From Podocnemis expansa (taxonomy: Eukaryota; Chordata; Testudines; Podocnemididae), in assembly GCA_007922195.1 (NCBI GenBank), contig ML681971.1, forward strand, positions 186,001-250,000: a DNA stretch of 64,000 nt. The letters are read 5' to 3'. Shown in pieces: positions 12,901 to 27,900 of the stretch. The notes below the pieces were generated by a model, which saw only the letters and a list, made by a program, of their open reading frames with translations, was not told the DNA's origin and ran no database searches. The number at the start of each line of letters is the position of its first letter. Position 1 is the first letter of the stretch. Made by a program: the position numbers and the translations under genes.

Positions 12901-15900
12901 TGGTTACAGATGTTTATCGAGGAATCAAACCACCTGACATCCTCCATCATGCTCCAGGCACTCATGCCAGAAACAGACCAACTGCAAATGTGAATTTCCT
13001 TCTTGCATGTGATGAATCTTAAGACCCTAGAGGTATTAGTGGGAAGAGGGAGAAGTCTCGTGTTTCCAAGAAAGCAACATCTGCAGACAAAGAAACTAAA
13101 GAGAAAGCTACTCCAGGTGTGTTTGCATTATTAAACAAACACCTATGCATCAAAGCCTGCAAGCAGCTCCACAGAAAGCAAACAGAGCTGGCAGACAAAA
13201 ATTGGCAACAGCGTGTCCGAAAGGCAGATAGGACTGTGTCTGTGGAGTGCCACTACTTACAGATTTTGGGTTTTCCTTTGATAGGAAATTTCACAATCAT
13301 CTCCTGGGGATTAGCACAGACGTAGACGAATGGAGATCCAGATTCCTGGCTCAATTCTGGATACTGCAAATCACAAACACAAACTGTCTTAGACAAACCA
13401 CAGTGGGAGCAAGAGCACAGTGGGTGGAAATGTTCCAGGGCATGAGAAGGTAAGTCAGAATCTAAGGGCTTGTCTACACATCCTGGTTGCACTGACTTAG
13501 ATGAGTTAAAAACCACATTAGGTGCAAAATCTGCACAACTGATATCAGCTGGGCTTGCATCTAATATACACTAGGTTTAGCAGATAAGAGTTCAACCCAC
13601 CCACAAACTTCAAGCTGTTGAACTGAATCATTTTTAAATCGTCACTATTACATAGGACCATAGTTCCTGTAGAATGGACCCTTCTGCATCAGAGGGGTTC
13701 CTAGCAGAATCTTGCAGGTAGAAGTAGTGAGTCACTGAGCTCATCCAGTGACAGGACCACTACACTGAGGAGCTTATTTGAACTCTGGGGATGTTGACAC
13801 TGAACTCTGAAGTGTGACTGCAGCACTTGTGGGCGTACGTGAGTTCACTTTGATCTAGAAAGCCATGGCAGCACCGGCTAGCTGTTGGCATCCACACCCA
13901 GGATCCCCAGCAGACATGTACAGTCCATGCTGCTGCAGCTTCACTCCTATTGTTACCAGAGCGGGCCGGATCAGAGTCTGCTCCAGGATGTCTACACATG
14001 CCATTGTTGCCCTCTAACTGCGGTGTAACATGACATTCTGAGCAGGCCTGCAGTTGAAAGAGCAGCCAGCACATAGAGGCAGTTGATGGGGAGAACAATT
14101 TTGCTTTTGAAATTCAGAGCACCTTCTGGAAGGAATTTACATAAAGCAACTACAATGCAACAAAAACATTTGGTGAATTTGTACAGGAAAAACAAACAGA
14201 ACTCTTCACTCTCTAGCCAAAAACGAAGGATCCACCAAGAAAGGAAAATGTGCTGAAGTGCTGCTGGATGTAGTCCAGTTACGCTGATGTTTAGAAGGTG
14301 AACTACAACATTCTTGGGGGAAAAAAAATTAAACATTGTTTAAGATCCTAGATGAGTAAGCGAACATATGCCAAACACACATATGAATACTCAGACAGCT
14401 GAAGTTCCAGTAGCTAGGATACAGTCTCAAGGGTCACCAATCCTCAGGCTTCAAGGCAAAAGTGATCTGTAACCAGGGGTCAGGAAAAAATTTCCCAGCA
14501 ATAATATGATACCTTATATGTGACCAGGTGCCTTTCCTCAAACAGATCTGGTAAAGGCCACTGCTTGGGACAGGATACTAGACCAGGTGGAGTGGTGGAC
14601 TGTCTCAGTATGGCAAATCTTGGATTTGGCTAGAAGTTATAAATACACAATTTTTACGCCAAGTATTTGAAAATCACTTCCTCTTCCCCAGACCTGCAGA
14701 GATGAGACAGGATCTACTCTGTGACAGCTAGGCCAGGAAACCAAAGCAGAGAGCAAATGGCCCTGCTGGCTTTGCAGAGCTGCCAGCAAAGAGGAAAAGA
14801 GAATAACCCTGATGCTGGGTTTTGGTAGGTCAGATTTCCAGCACATTTGTTCAACAGTTGTATTGATTTATTTAGCGTGCACGTACCAAACGCACACACA
14901 CTGTTGTACTGCTCTGAGGAAAGGCGCCTGATCGGATCATTTTCTCCCTGAGCAGTGCAACTCTCCTTTAAAGACACTTCCCATGTAACCATCTTCAAAG
15001 AGCATTTCTCAGACATACTTCAAATAGCAAAACAGCAGCAACTGCCAAATCACTAGATGCTGGGATGACAGCTCCTGCCGTGCTGCTGGGTGGAAGTTCT
15101 TCTGAAGGTTACAGGACCAATGGCTATGTCTACACTAAAGGGCTCTGGTAAGTTGACTTAAGGTCAACTTAAAATCAACTTCATTAAGTCAACTTAGAGA
15201 GGCCCAATTTGTTTAAGTCGACTTTCTAAAGTCGACGTAAGCCTGGGGACCCATTTAAAGTGGACTTGATTGAGTCGACTTTAAATGGGTGCCCTGCCTT
15301 AAGTCTATTTTATAAAGTCAACTTAAATGGCTCTCCTGCCTTAAAGTCGACTTTCCTAAGTAGACTTTAATGGGGTGAGAGTTATTAAGTTGACTTAAGC
15401 AAGTGCGTAAGTCAACTTAATGAACTCCAAATATTGCCAGGGAGATGCTTAAAGTTGACTTAAGCCTCCATTGTAGACATACCCAATGGTTCTTCACAAA
15501 TTCAATGTGGCCCAGGCAGCCTGTGCAAACAAAGCCAGCCACCCTTGCTCAGGGGCTGTCTTCTCCACAGTCTGAAATCAGCCATCTGTCCCCATTTATT
15601 TAAAAGCTTCTGTCCTGTTCTTAGATAGAGGACCCATTTTTTTAAGGAGAACCCTGTATTTCATAGCTTCCAAGGTTAAAAGGAGCATTGGGATCATCTG
15701 GTCTGATCTCCTGTTAACAATGGCCATAGAATTTCCTCCAAAGAATTCCTGGTGCAGATCTTTTACTAAAACAAGCTTGATTTTAAAATTGCCTGTAATG
15801 TAGAATCCACCATAATTTTTGTTCCAACAGTTAATTACTCATGCTGTTAAAAATGTATTCTTTATTTCCAGCCCTAATTTGCCTAGCTTCAACTGCCAGC

Positions 15901-18900
15901 CAATATGTCATGTCAAATCTTTCTCTGCTAAATTGAAAAGCCCATCATCAAATATTTGTTTTCCATGTGGAGATTTACAGATTGGGAGAAAGTCACCCCT
16001 CACCCTTCTCTTTGTTAAACTAATGAGGTCCTTGAATCTATTACTGTAAGTACAGTGACCAGATATCCTGATTTTATAGGCACAGTCCCCATATCAGGGA
16101 CTTTTTCTTATATAGGTGCCTATTATCTCCCCCATCCTGTCTCAATTTTTCACACTTGCTAAGTGTAAGACATGTTTTACAATCCTTTATTCATTCTTGT
16201 GGCTCAACTTTGAGCCCCCTCCAGTTTATCCATATCTTCCTTGAATTGTGGACACTAGAACAGGACACCGTGTTCCAGTGGTGGACACCCTAGAGCCACA
16301 TACAGAAATAAAATGATCTCTCTACTACTAAAGAGCCAGAGAAAGCACAGTTTGAAAATGATGCATCGGGGCTTCCCTAATTGTACCTGTATAGGCACAT
16401 GCACATATTGCATTCCAACAGCAGTGCCCTCCAAATCAATGCCCATCCTTCAGCCTCACCATTTGTCCCAAGAGGGCAGTGGGCTCTTACAGCAGCATGG
16501 TTACAAAAGGCAAAGACATGACACACTTGCCAACTCACTGGCTCAAGAGCTTTGGTTTTCTTTGCATTGGCTCTGAAAAGGGCAGTCTTTTGTTTAAACA
16601 GACCCTTTTGTCATCGGGGAATTTTTGCAGGCATGAAAACTTAGGTAAGGCCTCCTTGTCATCTGATAGGTTCCATCTCCCCTCACCAGTGAGATTCCCC
16701 CAGTGGAATCTGAGAGGGGTTCCAAGGTCCATTTATTAGTTTGGCAGAAGTTGTATCTGTCTTTTTTCTTTTTCTGCTGCCCACACTGTTGTCCCACTAG
16801 CTGCATATTGCAAAGTTGGGCTGTGAGCATGCATTCTGGATAGAACAAGAAGTGCTGAGGCCATGCCAGCTGGCTGCACAATATGAAGTGGTACGCAGGA
16901 ATGGTGCACAGGGCTTCCTGAGGCTAGTCATTCAGCGCACTGAATTCATTCGGGGAGGTGAGGGTGAGGCATCAGCAGAGCTTTGTCCATCTGTGTTTCA
17001 GGCCCGCTTAACAACTTTGATTTATGCCAACACAGTGTGCAGACCTGGGGGCTTGAGCAAAGTAGCACTGTAGCCCCCTACTGTGTAAAAGCCAGGAACT
17101 CCTCAGTGTGCACCACTGAAACTGATGACAGGAGAACTAGGAAAGCTACTAAAACATTACCTAAGTGATCCCTGATTTTTACTGGCTGTTTTAAATTGCA
17201 GCCAAATGAAGAGACAATCACACTGGACAGAGAGACACAGATGACTGAAGTGACAATTTAGAAATACACTTGAGCATAACAGGGGAGGCAATTTACTAAA
17301 TATGATGAACCCTTTCTCTACTGGACCACCACTCCCAGGGATGGAAGCATCATTAGAGCAGTTAACATTTGAATATCTGAAGCCCCCCATTATTGCAACC
17401 AAGTGAGTATGGTGTCCTCTTCTCAACCTCTTGTGCTATACAAAATAACTGATACACATCTGCCTTCCGATGACCCGGCAGTTGTACCTCCTAGGTCATA
17501 ATGCATGATGCTATCTCACCAGATACTACTGAATCTTGTAGATCCCAGGGCACTCCCTCACTCCTCACTTCTACAACATAATCCTTCCTCCTTCTACTGT
17601 TGAGACTACAGAATTAAAGAATCCCATTGATATTTATCCCATCATGTTTCTGAGATGTCTCATCTACTGCCAGGCATGCCAGCTCACCAACTTTGGCTTT
17701 TCATCTTGTGCAATAAGACAGAGGCATATTGCAGTGGAACACAAACACATAGTTTTCAAAAGTGCCTAAGTGACTTAGACATATATGTCCCATTTTCCAG
17801 TGACAAACTCTTAGGAGCCTAACTCACACTGACTTTCAGTGAGGCTGAGGCTCCTAAGTGCCTAGTGACCTTTGGAAATCTGCACCACTTTGCTTGGTTT
17901 TATGTAACTCCTTTATCCAACACTATGTTTCCTTTCTGAGATTGTGCCCCTAAGTCTCCCAAGGCAACTGGAAGTCTGTCTTCTCCACTGTGAGCAGACT
18001 CAAACACAGGCAATAGAAAAGCTGAACATGATCTGCCTAAGACCAGATGAGTATAGCTTGCACAGAAGCCAGGAACTCTGGGCTTATTCTACCCACACCA
18101 GAAAGTTGCAAGCCCCAGTCTAAACAAGCACATTGGGAGGACCCGAGGCTGTAACTAACAAGTTTGTAACTAGGAGGAACTCAGGTGATCCTTTTCTTCT
18201 GCTACACACGCAGGCAGAACTTGATGTCTCAGTATAAGCTGGAAGGCAGTTACCTAGTCAGCTTCACAGACAGCTCACTGTCTGATGTTCTAGCTCCCAT
18301 ACTCCCTCTGGATTCAGTAGGTCAACACATAGCAGGTGGCCAATGCAATAACGGTACAGGATGCACTCTGACATACAATTGTTTTCACATACTTACTGAC
18401 CTCTCTTCTCTAGCATGTCCTGACCAGCAATGCTAAGAGGCCTGTCCACACCTCCCAGCTCAGCCAACCCCTGGCAAAAGGGGCAGATGGGTTAGTCACC
18501 AAGGAGATAACCTCATTACATCTGACCCTGAAGGCCCCATTTCACACAGAGACAGTTTCATCCAGTCAGGTTTACCTAAGCCACCATTTTCTTCACTCCG
18601 TCTTTGTTGAGGGGAGCACTGGAAACCCTGAAAGAGGCCAGGGGAGGGAGGAACTAAGAGTAATAGCAGTTGCCAGAGGCTGTGCAGGCTTCCCCAGAGA
18701 CATTTGAACACAATACATTTGGCAGCACACGTTGGGTCTGAAACTCTTGCCCTGTTCTGCTCCTTGGTGCACTTTAGCAGTATAAAGGAAGCAGAAACTG
18801 ACTGCACCAGGCAAGCTGAGGATTCCCCTGGTGTTGGAGGAAACCCCAGAAGTCATTGACTGATTAAGGGAGCTGCCTCCTAGCAGCTCCTCCTGTCATC

Positions 18901-21900
18901 CCCCAGAGAAGGAGGCACAACTGGCGCACTACATGCAGCACTACAGTTATGTTTGGCTGGAGGCTAAGCTCATGGAAACTATTTCTAACTGGGAGAGGTC
19001 AGAGTAGCTCTTGACAGCTCTCTCTCTCTGCTATACCCAGCACAAGACAACCTGGCCCATTCAGACTTTTCCATCCCCTTCTCATGTTAGAATATTTACA
19101 TTTTTCATATTATTTTACAGAGGGTATTCCAGTACCCTCTTCCCATTTAGAATAGGGTTGGAATCATAGGGTTGGAAAGGACCTCATGAGATCATCTAAT
19201 ACAACCCCCTGGGGTTTGAACCCAGGACCTTCTCCTTGCATCTCCCCACAAAGGCTCCAGGTTCAGCTGATTACCCTTCTCGCTAAGGGGGGGCTGGACA
19301 CAGTGTCCTCGGGAATCCATAACATTACCTTGGGCTTAACCTGAAAGGAGCTCTCCCTACCCTATCTCCAAGTCCTCCTTTCTACTGTGCTGTTGAGTTT
19401 GCCAGTCACCAAGGTGTTATGAGCTAAGGAGAATGGAACTGACACAGAGTGCGAGGAGGACACAAATCACTAACAGAGGTGTGGGGGGAATCCTGTCAGA
19501 AAACAAAAGCCCAGGCCAGCAGAGGTGCCAGAGAACAAAGCAAGGAGCAAAATCTTTTCCAAGCAGTTCTACCAGTGATTGTTCAGGCTTTTCTTTCAGT
19601 CTGACTGAGGCCTTCACACAGGAAAGCAGAAGCAAATAAAACAAATGCCCCAGCAAAGACCTAGGTATAAAAATAACATGTTAATAAGGCCAGTTCCTTT
19701 CCTCTCCCTGTCTCAAAGACTGGCCCTACAGAGTTCTGCAATGCAGCCTGCCCTCATTCACCACCATCTTTAACATGAAGGTGCAGCCTGCAGAGCATGC
19801 GGGTCCCAAGCTGACTGAATCAAGATGGAGAACTGCATGTCGGGAGCTGTAGTCTCGGAGAGCAGTGGCCATCTGTTCCATTTTATGGATGTCACCAACA
19901 GCCTTCAGGCTCCTGGCAAGGTGCCAAAGCAGTCAATTTGCATGCCCTGGCATACCAAAGAAAGCTGGGCATGTTGAGGGGCTGGGGCATTCTGTTCAGT
20001 TAATGATGGAAACAGCTGAATGCCATTGACAGAGCTCCTCATCTGGGCCAAGAATGGGAAACAAACCTAAATTCTCATCTACTGCTGATCCAAGAGGCCA
20101 TCTCGGGGCCTAGGATTCATCTCAACCTCAGTGCCTCAAAATAAAAGAGGCTTGGCCAGAAAGCAAAACTGCCTGGAAAGAAGAAAGGCAAGCAGAGCCC
20201 ATGTGCTGACAAAAGAGCTGGGTTATTCCTCATCAGGAAATCCATTTCAAACAACTCTTGGCAGAGATTCAGCCCCTCGGAAAAAGTGCAGGGCTGCTGT
20301 GGCTGGGCCTGCGTGCATCCATAAATCAGTTCCCATGGCAGGCAGAAACACCCTGTGCCCTGTGTTGCTGGCTCCAAGAGTTACGAGAAGCCACTTGGCT
20401 GTCTCCATGTCAGGAGGAAGCAAAGAGTTCTCTGCGAGAGGAATGAGAGGACTGAATGGTGGCCTTGTGATGGAGGACAGCTGGAGGTGGTTTAGGAGTG
20501 TGCTTGGCCGCCGGGCAACTTACTTCACCCAGTTTTCAGTGTGATTTGTGGGAAAGGCAGATTCACTCTTCTTTCATGCCTCATAAGCTTCATGGCTGTC
20601 AGACTAACATAACAGGTAATTAACTACTAAACAGCCATTTTCTCCTCCTCTCCTGAGGGAAATTGCTCACCATCCAGCTAGAAAATGTTGCTGTAGTGGT
20701 ATCCAAAAGAGAAAAGTCAGCAATTTCTGGCAACCAGAATGGGAACCGCAGCCAAACAACAGCATTTATGCCAGCACTCGCAACCTGCCCTCCCACGCCA
20801 GCACGAACATGACCGATGGCTGAGAGGCAGCTCTGGGAATCAGAGATTGGCAAAATTATACCAATGCTTAGCGGGACCCCTTGCTTTTTAGTACTCCAGA
20901 AGGCAGGAATGGGGCAAAAACACACTTGCAGCAAACAGCAGCTTTAGTACAGTACAGTCATTAGCATGGGAGATTCCCAATCTTTTCCTAGCTGTGCCAT
21001 TGAGTGACCTTGCCCACCTGTGGAATCCAGAGCCATTTGTTCTATCTGTATGTGCTGTGTTTGCCTGGTGGTCATTGTTACTTTCCAGTGCAGGCCTTGG
21101 TGCTACAACAACAGGGCTGTGTGTGGCAATGATCAGACATTTGGCGTGTGTTCATTTTGCCTGATCATCATTTTCAGAACACCCCCCCCCCACCCGTTTC
21201 AGTAGCTGTAGGTCCTGAAAGCAAGAGAAGTGGCACCGGATGCTGCTTCTCCCAAACAACCCATACACAGAATGCCAGAATTTTCACGTTATTCCTTTGT
21301 CAAATCAGGCTGCTTAAAACCATTCAGTCTACCCAGACTCCTCTGCCATTTACTGCATGATTGCAACCTCCTCAGACTTCCCAACACCACTTTCCTCTGG
21401 GATCTGGAAAATCCTGTCCTTGAGACTGTCTTCAGGAGTTTCTAGGGAAGCTCTAGTCTGAAAAGCAAAGCCAAGAATGGCTCCCTGGGGTTCCGGTCTC
21501 ATCTCAGTGACTTCAGGGAGGAAACATGCTTGGTTTTTATCAGCAAGAAGGTGTGTTTCTCTAACTGTAAGTGGTACAAAGTCCACCTGGGTTCAGGGAA
21601 GTGCTGGGATCCTTCTGAGCCATACCTCAGCAACAGTGATCAAGATTGTCAGTGACAGTATCCCCTTGGCTACACCAACATCTTCCACTAGGTTGTCCAG
21701 GTGTAACTGAAGGCAGAATGTGACCCAGAATGCGGAACTCAATAAATAGTTCTTTTCACAGTGCCAGGGCCAGCCTTGGCACTGCAGGACTTCAGAGGGT
21801 ATTTAAACCAAAGGGAAAAGCCTTTGGCTCAGAGCCATCAGCTCTGATGCTGAGTCTGCATAGACAGTAGGTCTGTTGATAAGGATGGAGCCATTTTTAA

Positions 21901-24900
21901 ATCATTTTCCAGAGCAGAACTACATTAAAGCATTGTCTAGGGGCCCAAGTACATTAGTTGAGCCTTCGACTGGAAGCTGCCCTTTCCAGATTCTCAGACC
22001 AGACCTCCCCCTCAACTGCTCCTTCCTGACCCACTGTATGGGGTGCTCCTACAGGCTGGGATATCTGCCCACTAAAGATTACATCATTCCTAGTGGTTAT
22101 AGCCATGGACTGAGTCAGGAGGCCCAAGTTTACTAGTCACTGCAACTGACTCTCCAAGACACCCTGGGCAAGACACATCACTGCTCCTTGCTTCACCTTC
22201 CCAACTCTGTAAACTACTTAGCATGCTGGACTGCAGTTGCTAGACGAGCGCGAACATTACATCCAAGGCATTGACTTCTCTCACAGCTCAGCTTTTCATT
22301 GGGGATACTGGAACTTTGCAGCGTCCAACACATTCTCTGCTGATGGCCGTTTCATCCATCACTATCTTCTCTAGCATCTCAATTCCCCAGAAAGTTGGTT
22401 AGTGATGATGCGCAGAAGGCTTCCCCATAAAGCATCCCTGAGGAAGAGGCAAACTCCCAGTGATGGCCCATTTCCCATCTCCTTGGGTCTGAGAACCCAA
22501 ATAACTGTTCTAAGCCAACACATTAGCCACATGGCCAACGGGAGGAAATGAAGGACTGTTTCAGTGCAGTGCTAGGCTAGGAAGCAGCTAATCTGTGAAA
22601 TTCCACTCAGTTTGACAGGACTGGCAGAAGGAAAAGGAAGATGACAAAAAACCAAAACCAAAAGCTGCCAAGCCAAACTTTTGTTTGAAAGCCTGTTAGG
22701 TCTAGACTGCAACGTGTGAAGAAAGAACAGCTCAAACCCACAGCTGCTAATAGTTATGGATTTGGCAATCAAAATGTCTTCTTTTTGTTTAAAAAAAAAA
22801 AAAAAAAGTTAACTGCCTTACTACTGAGGTTACAAACCGCAGCCTTGATGCATTGTTGCAGTCAACATCCTCCCTGCTGGTTTTGAGAGCTTACATCTGC
22901 TGCTGGCGGATAATGTGCTGGCAAGCAGCACAGACGCCTTTCATGGGGCTGCACAAGGGGCTTTGCTAGCCTGTCTTCATTTCCCCTGTTTCCCACAACT
23001 ATGCCCCTCAGGTGTCACTTTGAGCTCTGCCAACTTGAGCAGCATTCCGTTATTCCAGAACGAAACCAAATCCACATGCAGGAGGGGACAAGTTTGAGAC
23101 ACTGCTGGATTCTCCAAGCTGGCCTTTTCCAGTCAGCCAGTACTACTTTCTTGGGGTGCTCTCTGGATCAGAGTTCCCAGCCCAGACCTATATGACAGGC
23201 TGGAAAGGCCGCATCTTTGCAGTGAAAGGTGCAGGGGCAAGTAATTAGGATTTAATCAGTCTTCAAAATTTGGATTAACATTTAAACTAGTTGAACAGCG
23301 TTTGATTTTAAAATCCTGCAGAATCCAACACTGTTCAGTTCTTAGAAGACTTGGAGGACTCAATGGTGCCAGCAAACCTGGGGCATGGAGCCATCATCCT
23401 TTACCTCTCCAAAACTCAGGCTCACCCTTGCCCAGTGCTATCGAGGCCTTCAGAAACTTTAATCCCTGCCTGGAAAAACACCTACCCACACTGAGCCAAG
23501 CAAGCTGAATTTGGATAGGTCTGACACAGTTATAGAGTGACTGATGACCAATAGGGGAAACTGGGTGGAACTGGAAAAACATTCACCAGTATAAAGGACT
23601 CAAATGAAAAGATGCACGTTTCAACAGAGCTGGGGACACGACTAACATCAGCTAGAAAAGCCCTTATGGTCATCTCTCACAGCCTGATAAAAGATGGGAG
23701 CAGGAAGAAAACAGAAAACTGGAGAGATGGGGAACGACTGATTGCTTCCACCTTAGTAATTCAGGATAGCACTGGAGGAGTTTTTCCACAGAATAAAGTC
23801 CTTTTATACATGATTATTGATGAATTAATAATTCATCTACCAACAACCAGGTTAGCAAAGGGTTAAGGGTAAAATGTGATTCAGCAGAGTCCAGTTAATG
23901 CCAGAAACAATCCTTCATATTGTTTACAAAAATTCTGAACCTTTAAAAAAAAAAAAAACGTTGGCTAGAAATTAACAATTAAGGTGTACAACCAACTCCC
24001 TTTCCTGGTAAATTTCCTCACTCACTATCACCCTACCCAGCCAGCCTTGGCTTTGACCCCTAGAATTGCTCTGTAATGAAAGCAGTTGGTGGATGCCTGC
24101 TGTCTGTTGCAGATATCAATGATTAAATTGTGTCAGACTTCCACCAAATCTCGTAGTGGGATGTATTGGTGGAATCAGGCTGTTTCTATGAATAGATTTG
24201 GAAAGGCTGTCCTGTTTGGGGTTATGAAATGTGTTAATTACATGATGATGAAGGTACACGTATATGTAGTCTTTGCACATTTATATTCTAACTATATTAA
24301 CTGTGTTGAGTAACAGCTAAACTATTTCTCTCTCTCTCTCTGTCACACAAACAGTAATTTTTCACTTGTGGGTAATTCCTTAGCCATTTAAATCCATGTC
24401 AGTGAGTAGGGTTTACTTCTTGGGCCCAAATTCTTTAGTGGGACCGGGAAGCAAGCCAGCAACAGCAAGCTTAAAACAACTAAATTTCTCACCTGCTGTG
24501 GAATGCTAATGAGTTCTGATCAGAGAACTATTCCACAAATGGTCATCTAGCCCAGTCCCCTGTACCAAAGGCAGGACTGTGTAATAACTACACCTGGCAA
24601 GGATGGTTTTTGTCCAACCTGTCCTTATAAAACCTCCAATGATGGAAATTCCATAACCTCCCTAGGTAATATGTTGTGGTGCTTAACTGCCCCGCCAGGA
24701 CGTTTTTCCTAATGTCCAGCCTAAGCTGCCCTTGATGCAGCTACTTATCGTGCCCTCAGGGGGTTTTGTCCCTCCACTTCACAATGGTCTTTTATGTTCT
24801 TGAAAACTGTTATGTCCTAGCATCTCAGTCTTTTCTTCTCCAGACTAAATAAACCTGATATTTTCAATCTTCCCTCAGAGGTCATGTTTTCTTGTCCTTT

Positions 24901-27900
24901 AACAACTTCTGTTGCTCTTCTCTGGACTCTCTCCAGTTTCTCTATATCTTTCCTGAAATATGGCACTCAGAAGTGGACACAGTACTCAGCTGAGGCATTA
25001 TCAGCACAGAATAGTGCAAAGGAATTACATCTTGTGTACTGCTTACAACACTCCTGCTAATGCATCCCAGAATGATGTTTGTGAAGTTTTGTGATTGCTT
25101 TTTTTGTGCAATAGTATTACACTGCTGATTCATATTTAGCTTGCAATCCACTTTAGCTCCGGATCACTTTCTGCAGTACTCCATCCTAAGCAGTGATTTC
25201 CCATTTTTGTGTTCAATTGATTGCTCCTTCCTAAGTGGAGTACTCTGTACATCCTTATTGAATTACATTCTGATTTATTTCAGACCATTTCTCTGGACAT
25301 TTTGAATTTTAATCATATTCTCCAAAATCCTTGCAGCCCTGTCCAGCTTAATGTCACCCACAAAGTTTATAAGTTGCATGATTCACCAGAGCAGATGATT
25401 CATTACCCGACCTGGAATAAGAGAACACGGACTGGTTCTCCAGAAACTGAAGATCTAGGGTGAGGGCTGAGCAGTCTGCTGGGAGGAACTCTACAAGCAT
25501 ACAAACTTGGGAAGGCTTAAACTGAATTTTGTCATCTTATCCTTACCTTAGAGTGTGGACTGTGTTTGAGAGCAAAGTTAAGTCCCAAATCACTGACTAT
25601 CTTACTTAAATAGTAGCAAAGGCTAAACCTACAATCACCATTCATTATTAAGCTATATGCATTTGCCTCAGCTCTTCCTCAAGGTCTCTGAAACCAGAGA
25701 AGGCAGCATGCTAGTCTCTACGAAATGCTGTAAAACCAACATTCAGATGTTTTGGCATGTCAATGTGTTCCTAAATTAATCATCAATTGGCAGCTTCTCC
25801 TACATCTTAACAGATTGAGCAGTACATTTTTTATATCTGCTGGCTTATGCTGGGCAGTAAGACCATCAGAAAAAGTGTTTTGAAAAACAGAGAGCTTTGG
25901 ATAAGAAAAAATTCTAAAGGCCTCAGAGCACTAAAATCCAAACTAACTGTACCCCTAATCCACTCTGCTTTGTCACGGGTAAACAAGACTCATAGGGAGC
26001 ACTCTCCTGCCTGGAAAAGTACATCAAGAAATTTCATAAAGAGAAACTTAGGTATAAATGTGTTCTTTGCAGTATCTGTAGAGCTCTACAAGTCAGAAGT
26101 AGAGGAATGAAATCACAGGTGATCAATCCAGGTTCAGACACTGCTAATTTTGTGTCTTTGATCTGGAAGGGCAATGAGTTTGGCTACAATTGTGACACGA
26201 CTTTCTGCCTATACTAGCCAAGCTCCAGACAAATGTCAAACCCTTGTGGAGACCTTTTTAATGGTAGATGTGTACAATTTGGCAGCTAAGAGAGTCAGGA
26301 AGTAGAAGGTGTTAACTGCCACAGTGAGAAACAGTATATCATTATCTCATCTTCAAACACAGCTCATCTTGACATTCCTCGCCCAAGATGAGTCCCCCAC
26401 CCCCATATAAGATAGCAATGGACAGTTCTTCTCACATATGGGTTCCCTGCCACTCTCACACATAATCCTCTTGTTTGCACCCCATGTCAGGAAACTTTCC
26501 AGGGTCAGAAACAGAAACATGAAAAGGTCTTTGTCGATCTCCCAGGATAAGTCCTCTGAAATGCTATGAACTCACACAATTTTATCATAAGTCTCACAAT
26601 AACTGATGATGATCTTAAAGACCCAGCTTTCAGAATCAGGCAACTGAATGAGAATCTCAGGTTTGTTTGTTTGTTCATGTAGTGAATTACATTCCTGTGA
26701 CAGAGAAAAACATGAAAATACACACTGGTTGAACCTTAAAGGATCAAGATCCAGAAGGCAAATAGAACATCCAAATTTACTGGAAGTGTTTTTTTCTTTT
26801 CTTTTCTGAACACCGGGGTTTGGCAATATTGTATCAGTGTGAATTTTACGTTGGACTTTCAGAATAAAAAATATTAGGACTTGCACTCAGGTTATATTCA
26901 CATGCTCTGTCAACTATTTACATATTTGCCTATCTATATGGTTTCACTAATTTATATTGTATACTTCAGTTACTGTGTATACTATTGTATACTGAAACAT
27001 GTTTTTCTCTCTGACTTCACGTTCAAGGGTATGTATTAGTCTCTCATCCGTAAACATTCCTAAAAAAGTCATTTTCTGGATCCAAAGTATAGTAGGACTT
27101 TATATTCTATTTATTGTATTAATTTTTTTCTTATATTCTGGCACCCTTGTACTTTTGGGACACCGGGATCAAACTAAGTGTAATGGGAAAAGTGAAGCCT
27201 ACTGAGAAAAGGCACACACAACCTAGGAGCACAAGAACTTAGTGAAGCCCACTAACTAAAAGTGGTGAGTGATTTTTCACTCACATGTGAAAAATAAATT
27301 CCTTATTCCTTTCATACATGATCTATCTGTAGTTAACAATGCTGGTCCACGTTCAAAACCATTTAGAAACACGTAAATATCTGATACGAAAATGCTGTTT
27401 TGTAATTAAAATAAAAGGTGTTTCAAATCTCAAGCCATCAACAGAATCTGAAGAGACCTTAGTGCACTTTAAAGAAGAACCATAAGTCATCTGATTCTTT
27501 ATTTCCCTGCCAAGGCCTGACTGTAGTGCTTTGTGTTTCCCTAGTGAACTGATGAGCTCACCAACACCTCATGCAGGAAAAGGAAGGCAGCTCCCTGCTC
27601 TGCTTGAGGTGCTGGTGAGGTCAACCTGGAGCAGGGAAAATCAGCCTCTTAACTCCGCTCTTGGCAGGACAAAGGATTTCTGATCACCTTTAGCACAGCA
27701 AAGCACAACAAAGGGGCTATTTGGAGTTGAATTTCCATTTGTTGACGCTCCCATTAATAAAAGTAAGCGAACCCAGAGCACACTCCAAGAAGACAGAGAT
27801 CAGCATAGTCAGAGACATTCAGAGCTAAGCTTGCCATCTGAACTGCACAGCTGACTGGTAACCAGGCTGATTGAAGGAAGGAGTTTTAGCTTTACTCTGC

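Noticed and set aside
12837..13325. Plus-strand frames just before exon 12, considered as a processed pseudogene
   Set aside because: The two frames can be read as loosely consecutive, but I recognise no parent protein and the second runs antisense through TRIP4 exon 12.
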